From the NCBI GenBank assembly GCA_019426215.1, contig CM033400.1:11144568-11208567 (forward strand): a stretch of DNA of 64,000 bases, written 5' to 3'. Shown here piece after piece: positions 56,446 to 64,000 of this stretch (positions are counted from its first letter, which is position 1; each line of letters starts with the position of its first letter). A program made the translations under genes and the position numbers. The stretch comes from Buddleja alternifolia (taxonomy: Eukaryota > Streptophyta > Magnoliopsida > Lamiales > Scrophulariaceae). Under the pieces are notes generated by a model, which was not told where the DNA came from, searched no databases, and worked only from the letters and a program-made list of their open reading frames with translations.

Positions 56446-56453
56446 TATAAATA
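56446..56453 (+). promoter_or_regulatory. TATA box of the acyltransferase gene
   Basis: CTATAAATACC, about 120 bp upstream of the ATG, with a pyrimidine-rich stretch before it; transcription would start near 56480. Confidence 0.65.
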
Positions 56454-56573
56454 CCCTCCATTATCAAATCAACAAAACCATACTTGTCTAAGTCACCTCT
56501 CTACTTTTCTAAACGCTTTCCTCCTTATACATTCTCCATATATATATCTATAGCAAGTTATATAAATACAAAA

Positions 56574-59500
56574 ATGGCATCAAACAAGAACTTAACCTTC
56601 AAAGTGACAAGGCAAAACCCAGAGCTAATCCCTCCATCAAAGCCCACTCCCCATGAATTCAAACCCCTCTCTGATATCGACGATCAAGAGGGCCTTCGTT
56701 TCCAAATTCCGGTCATACAATTCTACCGGAAAAATCCATCCATGGAAGGAAAAGACCCTGTGCAGATTATTCGTGAGGCCGTCGCCAAGGCCTTGGTTTT
56801 CTACTACCCGTTCGCCGGCCGCCTGAGGAAAGGCGCCGCCAGGAAGCTGGTGGTTGAGTGCACCGGCGACGGCGTAATGTTCATTGAAGCTGACGCCGAC
56901 GTTAAGCTTCAGCAGTTTGGTGACGCCCTTCAGCCGCCGTTTCCCTGCCTGGAGGAGCTTCTTTATGATGTTCCAGGCTCCGGTGAAGTGACCAGCTGCC
57001 CTTTGTTGCTTATTCAGGTATATATATATATATATATATGTATTAACTGGATTATTTATGTTGATATGGTTTTAGTTTAGTTTAGCCGAAAATTTAATCC
57101 CGCTCTCGGCTTGGCCACAACCAATTGTGTTTCACCCAATGAGTGACCAATTATGAATGGAGCTAGGAATTTTACTTAGGGGGCAAAATTGTTATGATAT
57201 AGCTGTACTCTTTTTTTTATTTGCTAGATAGACGAACGATTTCAAGGGGGTGCCCTTACTGTACGATACACTATATTTACGGGGAATATATAATAAGAAA
57301 TTAGGTTCAATTACAACTTTTGACATATTTTATACTGTTATATCTCTTTTATTATAACTAGAATTTTGAGTTTAAGAGGGCGAACTCAAAAAAAAAAAGT
57401 ATGATATTTTTCAATTTTGAGGAAGGAATTCAAATATCAAAATTTTTATAAAGTTAAAAAAGTAAATTTTTAAAATTGAGGGGGCGAGCACACAATTAAT
57501 TGGAATTGATCAATGGAGGGTCGACATCTATAGTTTTGTCAGTTCACAATTCTAGGAGTCAACACAATGTGAACTCGATTTCAGCATGAGCTAAGCATTT
57601 TAATGAGTTGTGTTTGAGTCTGGTTAGAGCTCCAGGCAAGCCGGAGCCCAAGTATTTGGAAAATACTTTTATACATCGGGTTCGGGTTTTGGGCTGTATT
57701 TGTGCACATTTTGGCTGTGATTAATCCATATTATTTATTTTGTTTTTTTGACTTAAAAAACAAATGATCTGGATTAATCATATCTACAAGGTCCATAGAT
57801 GGGGCCTAAGACCCGGTTTATACAAGAATTTTTCAAAGTATTTTATTGGTATGCTCATGAGCCTCCAATATTTTATATTTTTCTAAACATTTATAAAAAT
57901 ATATTTGACTCTATATATATAACATATATTTAATATTTACCAGGATATATTTAATAATAAATATTATAATCATATTTAATATTAAATATTCTAATTTTGA
58001 GCTCAAACTTATTTATTTTGACTCGTCGACCTCGAGTCGAGCACTTAGCCAAGCTCCGGTCATCTGCTCCCCATTACTCTTCAAATAAGATCTGCTCTTT
58101 TATATGATGCTTTATTCTCTTTTTCATTTATTATATGCATAATATATATATATATATATGTATAGTTTTTTTTAAAAATATAAAATTTGCGTGAATTTTA
58201 TACACGTACAATGTGAATATCAGATAAAATAAAATAGGAGATAGAATTAAAATTTTGGAATAAAGAATATATCATGATAAGCGTACGATAAATTAATATC
58301 ACTGGTTAAGATGCAAATAGAATGAGCACAATTGAATGCTTCCATAAAAGCTTATTAAATATTTTTAATAGGTGCCGTCAATTTTAATTATAGCCAAACA
58401 ATTTTGTGGTAGCACTTCGAGATTTCTATGGCCGGAGATATCATTACTGTAACGACTCTTATTTATAACATGGGGGACAATAATTAGATTTGATCTACAA
58501 TTTTGTTTAATCTCATCTACGAATTGCTATATAAGTTAACAAAAAAGAAAAAAAAAAGAAATTGTCGTAGAAGTTTTAAAGTTTTAAATACGAAATTGAA
58601 ATCTCAAAATATTAAAAATATGTGTTCTAGTACATCGATTTAGTAGTGTGAGTCTTTATCTCTATTTTAATAATAGTATTAGTTGATTATAATATTTTTT
58701 ATTTAATTATAAATTGTACTTTATTTCTATTATTTTATTCACCAATCTCATATTGTCGTCTGTAGGTCACGCGCCTGAAATGTGGCGGATTCATCTTCGC
58801 CCTGCGCCTGAATCACACCATGAGCGACGCTGCCGGGCTCGTCCAATTTATGTCCGCCGTGGGCGAAATCGCCTGCGGCTCTGAAGCCCCATCTGTTCCA
58901 CCGGTTTGGCAAAGACACCTTCTCGACGCGCGAGACCCGCCGCGCGTGACATGCACGCACCACGAGTACGACGTGGTTCCCGACACCAAAGGAACCATCA
59001 TCCCACTTGATGACATGGTTCATCGCTCCTTCTTCTTCGGCGCCGCCGAGATCTCCTCCCTCCGCAGCCGCCTACCATCGCATCTCCGCGGCTGCTCCAC
59101 CTTCGAACTCCTCACCGCCTGCCTCTGGCGCTGCCGCACAATCGCTATCTCTCCGGACCCTAACGAAGAAGTCAGAATCTTATGCATTGTGAATTCTCGA
59201 AGCCGATTCAATCCGCCGCTCCCCGCCGGATATTACGGAAACGCTTTCGCATTCCCCGTTGCAATCACCACCGCCGGAAAACTAGCCGAAAATCCATTAG
59301 AGTATGCACTTGAACTCGTACGGAATACGAAATCAAGCGTAACGGAGGAGTACATGAAATCACTGGCGGATCTGATGGTGATCAGAGGTCGGCCTCATTT
59401 TACGGTGGTGAGGAGTTACCTGGTGTCTGACGTGACACATGCTGGTTTCGGAGACGTGGACTTTGGGTGGGGCAAGGCGGCCTACGGCGGACCGGCCAAA

Positions 59501-59707
59501 GGCGGCGTCGGCGCGATTCCCGGAGTTGCCAGTTTTTACATACCGTTTAAGAATACCAAGGGTGAGGATGGAATAGTGGTTCCCGTCTGCTTACCCGCGA
59601 ACGCCATGGAAGTATTCGTGAAGGAGCTTGAGATGATGGTGAAAAAAGACGATCATAATCAGGTGGCCGCTCGACAAAACTCGGTTTTTATTACTTCTGC
59701 ATTGTGA
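56574..59707 (+). CDS. BEBT: BAHD acyltransferase, benzyl alcohol O-benzoyltransferase-like
   Basis: Two exons, 56574-57017 and 58766-59707, joined in phase 0 by a GT-AG intron of 1,748 bp, give 461 residues, the usual BAHD length. The catalytic HxxxD is HTMSD at 165-169 and the structural DFGWG at 380-384; both are intact. The N-terminus ([20 protein letters not shown], then [10 protein letters not shown]) and the YPFAGRLR and LYDVPGSG blocks are those of the benzyl alcohol benzoyltransferase / HSR201 / hexenol acetyltransferase clade. These cytosolic enzymes move benzoyl or acetyl from CoA to alcohols, making volatile esters; the real substrates cannot be told. The start at 56574 was chosen over an upstream in-frame ATG (56484) because family proteins start there. 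Coding GC is well above the surroundings. It seems the only intact host gene here. Confidence 0.95.
57018..58765 (+). other. Intron of the acyltransferase gene with repeat debris
   Basis: Donor GTATATAT begins a TA microsatellite (57018-57038); acceptor CGTCTGTAG. The family's single intron is at this position, but 1.7 kb is long. It holds a MITE-like fragment (57085-57170, related to 44506-44658) and AT-rich sequence with TA runs near 58142. Confidence 0.85.
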
Positions 59708-60194
59708 ATTAGATTTTATCTTGGAGGTTTTCCATTGGTTCCAATTTTTTATGTTCATATTTCTTCTTGTACCATACTCTATCTATCTAAGTGAATTGGG
59801 ACCACCTCAGTTAATCATTGTTCAAATTTAGTTAAGTTTTTATCGAATATTAAATGTGTTTGAATGTAATTTGATGGTTAATTGTGACGAACTGGTCAAA
59901 TTTAAGTAGCGTGTTTTCTTTTTCATACATACTTCTATTATTTTTTAATTAGTCGAGTCTTGGAGCCGAATTTTACAACATATTGAACATACAATTGAGT
60001 TCTAACCTTTTTTTTTTTTAGGTTGAATGAACTAAACTCACACGAGACTTTACGATTGATCTCGAATCGAATATATAGTAGTTTGATTAATTGTCCAGAA
60101 TGTACCTGTATTGGTTTGTTTGGTAATTTTAGGTAGTGCATATGATAACAATACGTGTAAAAAGGAAAGAATATTAGACAAGAGGGGTTTCTAT
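59708..60194. other. 3' flank of acyltransferase gene
   Basis: Presumed 3' UTR and downstream noncoding DNA. No clear AATAAA signal close to the stop was found. Confidence 0.45.
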
Positions 60195-60196
60195 GC

Positions 60197-60387
60197 GGAT
60201 TTTACTATGGTGGACCGAGAGCATTCGGACCAAGTGCATTGCTCCCGGTCCATTCAACACCACACAATCATTGGGAGGGGGTGATTTTCACATAGGTGGT
60301 AAATGATGAAAACCATCCCCTCCCAATGAATGTGTGGTGTTAGATGAACCGGGAGTATTGCTCTTAGTCCACCGTAGTATTATCCGT
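60197..60387. mobile_element. MITE (about 190 bp) with 9-bp direct flanks
   Basis: Left GGATTTTACTATGGTGGACCG and right GGATAATACTACGGTGGACTA (reverse complement) start inverted repeats of about 85 bp that include GTTAGATGAACC/CAACACCACAC and CATTGGGAGGGG blocks. TTTCTATGC flanks both sides (60188-60196 and 60388-60396), as for a MULE-type MITE. Confidence 0.8.
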
Positions 60388-60396
60388 TTTCTATGC

Positions 60397-61086
60397 TGTT
60401 TTTTCATAGATACATACATCTTGTGGTCTTATGGGCAATTTCGGGAAAATTATAGTTCAAATTTTATTAAGTCACACTCAAACGTAAGTCACAAAATAAG
60501 TAAATTATATGATGCATGTCATGATGCATTAAAAACAATATTTAATTTAATATTGGTAAACGTGATAGTGGTGAGCAATGATTGAACCGAAAGGAGTGTT
60601 GATCAAATATAAGTTGTTAGATACTCATAGTAATGAAATGAATTGAGAGTAATTTTATGATAACTTCAAGACATTTCACGCTTAGTTAGGAACAAAATTG
60701 TTACCATACATGAATATTCGTCATTAGAACGTTTGGTAAAGAACAACTTTGTAATCCTTTTTGTCTTGTAAAGCCCGACGCTAGAAGTTCTTGTGACTAA
60801 CTTTTAATGTCGTTACGAATGTATTTCTGACACATGATTATTCCTCACAATATCCTTTGCTTTAGTAAAGAGTCTGTCATCACAAAAACTAGTCTATGAC
60901 GTAAAGCAAAAAGCTTTCGTTACTAAACTGAATTATATGGTTTTCTTTAAAATAATTTTCTATCAAATAACACTTAATCATTACACTCTTTTCTATAAAA
61001 AAAACTCATTCAAACACACTTACTCCATAAGATCGCTACTCTCTTAACAATAATTCTATTTCTTTTTCTAAGAAAAACGAGAAATG
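60397..61086. other. Noncoding DNA, nothing recognised
   Basis: AT-rich sequence with no gene, RNA or repeat recognised. Confidence 0.4.
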
Positions 61087-61712
61087 TGTCACGTCCTTGG
61101 TTCACGAACCCGTTGGACCAGAGAAGTCCCATCGAACCCACTGAGCATAATCTTGAGTTGGGCATTTGAATCACAACCCAAAATGGATATTCATTGTTAC
61201 ACTTGAATTCTTAGACTCCAATTTATAAACAACTTCTTTCTCTCATTTTCCCATGTGGGATGGTTGAAGCGGGGGTATCACAATCACCCCCCTTTTAGAC
61301 CAGGATGTCGTCATCGCGACATGATTCAATATAGGACCCTTCGCCAGGCTTCAGGACTCTAGCGGTGGCCCCCATGGGCTCAAGAGGTGCCTCCCACGTG
61401 TGTAGTACTTTGCGTGGCAGCCTTACGAGGTGGCTCCCGCGACGTGTAGCACTTTGCCCCATGTAGAACTTAGCTCCTGATATTCCGGCTGACGAGCGAC
61501 TCTGATACCATTTGTCACACCCCGGGCCCACAAGCCCGTTAGACCAAAAAAGTTCCATCGAACCCACTGAGCGTAACCTTGAGTTGGGCATTTAAACCAC
61601 GACCCAAAATGGATATCCATTGTTACACTTGAATTCTAAGGCTCCAATTTATAAACAATTCCATTTTCTTTCATTTTTCCATGTGTGGGACGGCTGAAGC
61701 TGGGGCATCACA
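61087..61712 (-). mobile_element. TRIM retrotransposon (about 626 bp), minus strand
   Basis: Two LTRs of about 200 bp (61087-61282 and 61513-61712), in sense TGTGAT..TGACA, flank a 230-bp inside. On the minus strand the primer site TGGTATCAGAGTCG (61497-61510, initiator Met tRNA type) follows the 5' LTR and a purine tract TAAAAGGGGGGTGAT (61283-61297) precedes the 3' LTR. No coding sequence, as defines a TRIM. A short hairpin (ATGTCGTCATCGCGACAT) lies just inside the purine tract. Confidence 0.9.
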
Positions 61713-61875
61713 ATTGCCCTGCCTTTAGACCGCGATGTCCTCATCGCGGCATGACTCAGTTCAGGACTCTTCACCAGGTGTCGGGACTCTAATGGTGGCT
61801 CCCACACGCGTAGCACTTTACACCGCAACCTCACGAGATGGCTCCCACAATGTGTAGCACTTTGCCCCATGTATC
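61713..61875 (-). mobile_element. Second TRIM internal region, tandem to the first
   Basis: After the LTR ending at 61712 another copy of the TRIM inside follows (purine tract with CTGCCTTTAGAC, the GATGTCCTCATCGCGGCATG hairpin, GTGGCTCCCAC and GTAGCACTTTGCCCCATG blocks), so LTR-inside-LTR-inside forms a tandem array, then breaks off before the primer site. Confidence 0.8.
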
Positions 61876-61878
61876 ACT

Positions 61879-61950
61879 ACTCAAGGTTACGCTCAGTGGG
61901 TTCTATAGGAATTCTTTGGTCCAATGGGCTAGTGGGCCCGGGGCGTAACA
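61879..61950 (+). mobile_element. TRIM-like LTR 3' end, plus strand
   Basis: CTCAAGGTTACGCTCAGTGG to GGGCCCGGGGCGTAACA is the end of the same LTR type in the opposite orientation to the TRIM array, followed directly by a primer site (TGGTATCAGAGCC, 61953-61965). Confidence 0.75.
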
Positions 61951-61965
61951 AATGGTATCAGAGCC

Positions 61966-62619
61966 TTGACTATATCTTGACCCATGCTATTGAGCTTGCG
62001 CCTGATGTGAGAGCTCTATGGGCTACTCGAGATGCTCATAAGAAATGGCCCAAAGATGATATCTACGTGTGTTGTCTCATTCTGGACTCCATGACTAATG
62101 AGTTGCAGAGGCAATCTGAGAATGTGGAACACGCATCAGAGATTGGTTTTGCACTAGAGGAGCTATACAATGTTAAAACGTGTCGTGCAAGGTTTTCTAT
62201 CCATCGCGAGTTATTTGGAGCTCGCATGGCTGAATGAACATCGGTCACCGACCCTGTGTTGAGAATGATTGCCTTGGTGAACAAACTCAACGAAATAGAG
62301 GTACTGGTAAATCCTAACTTAGCTATTGATTTAGTCCTTCAGTCACTCTCTTCTGCCTACGATCAGTTTGTAGTGAATCTCAGTATGAACCAAATAGTTG
62401 TCACTCCTCCACAGTTATTGAACATGTTGCGCACTGCTGAGGCAACGGTTAAAGAGGTAAAGCCTGTATTGCTTGCTGACAATTCTTCATCTCCCACCTT
62501 TGGAAAAGAGAAAGGCAAAGGGAAGAGGAAGAAGAAGAAAGACAACAAGATGCAAGCAAATGGGGGTATAAAGAAAGCCAAAGGGGTTACAAGAAAGTCC
62601 TTTAACTGTAAGAAGAATG
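61966..62619 (+). pseudogene. Ty1/copia gag remnant downstream of TRIM-like LTR end
   Basis: One frame encodes a copia-type Gag core (KKWPKDDIYVCCLILDSMTN, then LFGARMAE, LRMIALVNKLNEIEVL, LVLQSLSSAYDQF, and a Lys-rich GKEKGKGKRKKKKDNK), with an in-frame TGA at 62235-62237. It stops inside the zinc knuckle (FNCKK) where another repeat starts at 62620. The first 40-60 residues of a normal Gag, including the ATG, are missing between primer site and frame. It may be the autonomous copia partner of the TRIM, in truncated form. Confidence 0.8.
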
Positions 62620-63240
62620 TGTTGGGAAAAATAAATAAAATGCAGCGCAAATAGTATCACAAAATTTTTTTCTGCAGATTTTCCAAAAATAGGATCAACC
62701 CGGGGTTTTATCATGAGTATGTAAAAGAAGGATTTTGTTACATTACCCGTTGTAGCGAAGTGATTGGAAAAACAATAGCTTTCTTCAACTTCTTAAAATC
62801 TTCAAGCTTTTCGTGAATTAATCAGGCTAATTGAATCTTGATCTGAGCAGTACAATAGGGCTTTCTCTAAATTGTCTCAACGAAAAACTTGAACGAAATT
62901 CTCCTCATCTCTTTGCTTGGTGGGCAACTGCTAGGGTAGAGAGAGGGAGAGAGTTTTTTTTTTAGCTAAAGTGTGTTATGACTTGTGTTGCATGTAGGGC
63001 TCTAATTGACTTATTTATATCGCTTAAGCCAAAACCCTATCGACTTAAAAAGGCCCATGTTGGCCGTCCACTATGACCGACTCGGTCATTATGGATGTGC
63101 CTCATGGTGCTTTAATCTTGGTCCAATACAACCTTTTATTTAATCATTTAATTCATTCCAATTAATTAAATTAATTAAATAATTAATTGGATAATTAATT
63201 AATTTCATTTATTTAATAATTAATTTTAAGTATCCAATAC
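62620..63240 (-). mobile_element. Probable copia LTR, minus strand, inserted in gag remnant
   Basis: The plus-strand start TGTTGGGAAAAATAAATAAA is the reverse of a copia LTR end (..TTTCCCAACA, as at 4426), and it cuts the gag zinc knuckle abruptly. The far boundary was not found. The last 130 bp are AATTAATT-rich. Confidence 0.45.
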
Positions 63241-63249
63241 TTAAAATAT

Positions 63250-63496
63250 GAGAAAATTGCACTTTTGGTCCCCCAATTTATCTGCGTGTGCCCTGTTATC
63301 CCAAGATTTACGGGACTTGCACATTTGGTCCCATAGGATGAAAAATTGTTGCACTTTTGGTCCCCTCCGTCTATTTTAGACAAAAATGAGCGCGTGCAAC
63401 TCATGCCGCCGTTAGTGCACGTACAAGTCCAGTACAGTATTTGAGATCAAAAGTGCTCACTTAGATATATTGTGGGACCAAAAGTGCAATTTTCTC
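63250..63496. mobile_element. MULE-type MITE (247 bp)
   Basis: GAGAAAATTGCACTTTTGGTCCC on the left is mirrored by TGGGACCAAAAGTGCAATTTTCTC on the right; further internal TTGCACTTTTGGTCCCCT copies are present at 63348. No clear target duplication. Related ends occur at 28261 and 29734. Confidence 0.85.
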
Positions 63497-63524
63497 TTTT
63501 AATTAAATAATAATTTTTTCTTTA

Positions 63525-64000
63525 TTTTCGGCTCATTTTTCTCCCTTTTTCATGCATTTTTGAGTTTCGACTTGAACATATAAATTGTAGATTTTCAAAT
63601 AAATTTTGTACAAGAATGAGCTCATTTCGATACCTGGGTCAAGAAATGGGACAAAGCAAAAAAGCAATATTTGAGCAATTTTTTTTAGGAAAATAATGAC
63701 TTTTCCTTTATTTTCGGCTCATTTTTCTCCCTTTCTCGTGCATCTTTGGGTTTCACTTAAACATATAAATTATAAATTTTCAAATAAATTTTTTAACCCC
63801 ACAAGAATGGGCTCATTTAGATACCCGGGTCAAGAAATAGGACAAAACAAAAAAACAATATTAGAGCAACTTTTTAAGAAAATAATGATTTTTTCTTTAT
63901 TTTCGGCTCATTTTTCTCCCTTTCTCGTGCATTTTTGCGCTTCGACTTGAACATATAAATTATAGATTTTCAAATAAATTTTGTAACCGCATAAAAATGG
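63525..64000. repeat. Tandem array with a 186-190-bp period, runs off the window
   Basis: TTTTCGGCTCATTTTTCTCC recurs at 63525, 63711 and 63900. Units contain TCGACTTGAACATATAAATT, GGCTCATTTAGATACCCGGG and TCAAGAAATAGGACAAA, in the same order and spacing as CGACTTGAACATAAAAGTTG, GGCTCATTTGGATGCCCGAG and TGAAGAGATATGGCC in the MULE array at 49003-49790. Two branches of one satellite-like family. Confidence 0.88.

Noticed and set aside
56484..56573. Upstream in-frame ATG of the acyltransferase as true start
   Set aside because: It would add 30 residues not seen in the family, and lies at about the expected transcription start.
58748..59211. Minus-strand ORFs under acyltransferase exon 2
   Set aside because: They are antisense to a well-supported coding exon; the high GC content removes stops in several frames.

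Overview
This window is nuclear DNA of a flowering plant. Supporting this are GT-AG introns, plant Ty1/copia and Ty3/gypsy lineages, a MuDR-type transposon carrying a plant mobile domain gene, and a BAHD acyltransferase. The TE families and the acyltransferase suggest a eudicot; the species cannot be told. Almost all of it is transposable-element sequence. Only one host gene looks intact: a two-exon BAHD acyltransferase of the benzyl alcohol O-benzoyltransferase type (56574-59707, + strand).

Layout. 1-1.8 kb is repeat-rich noncoding DNA. 1.8-4.4 kb is the 3' end of a copia element (RNase H plus 3' LTR). 4.4-23.8 kb is a decayed, internally deleted SIRE-like copia element. Its extra ORF contains two intron-like gaps and is interrupted by two gypsy insertions of one family: a solo LTR (7495-9134, TSD TATAG) and a full Athila-type element (9385-19833, TSD GATTG) with almost identical LTRs, so the latter is young. 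24-38 kb is a patchwork of MITEs, a 1.5-kb inverted repeat, nested mini-elements, and copia gag and LTR remnants on the minus strand. 38591-44082 is a non-autonomous gypsy element (LARD-like, minus strand, TSD ATACA) whose internal region is built of repeat arrays.

45554-55579 is the most interesting unit: a 10,026-bp Mutator-like element with 44-bp terminal inverted repeats and a 10-bp target duplication with one mismatch. It carries a MuDR-type transposase gene (+), a five-exon plant mobile domain gene (-), two divergent paralogous small ORFs of unknown function, a 192-bp tandem array, a 36-bp tandem array and six palindromes next to its right end. Both large genes have inactivating lesions, so this copy is probably dead, though its architecture is readable.

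56-60 kb holds the acyltransferase gene and its flanks. 60-64 kb holds a MITE, a tandem TRIM array, a copia gag fragment joined to a TRIM-like LTR end, another MULE-type MITE, and a tandem array related to the 192-bp repeat of the big MULE. All similarity statements come from reading the sequence by eye.
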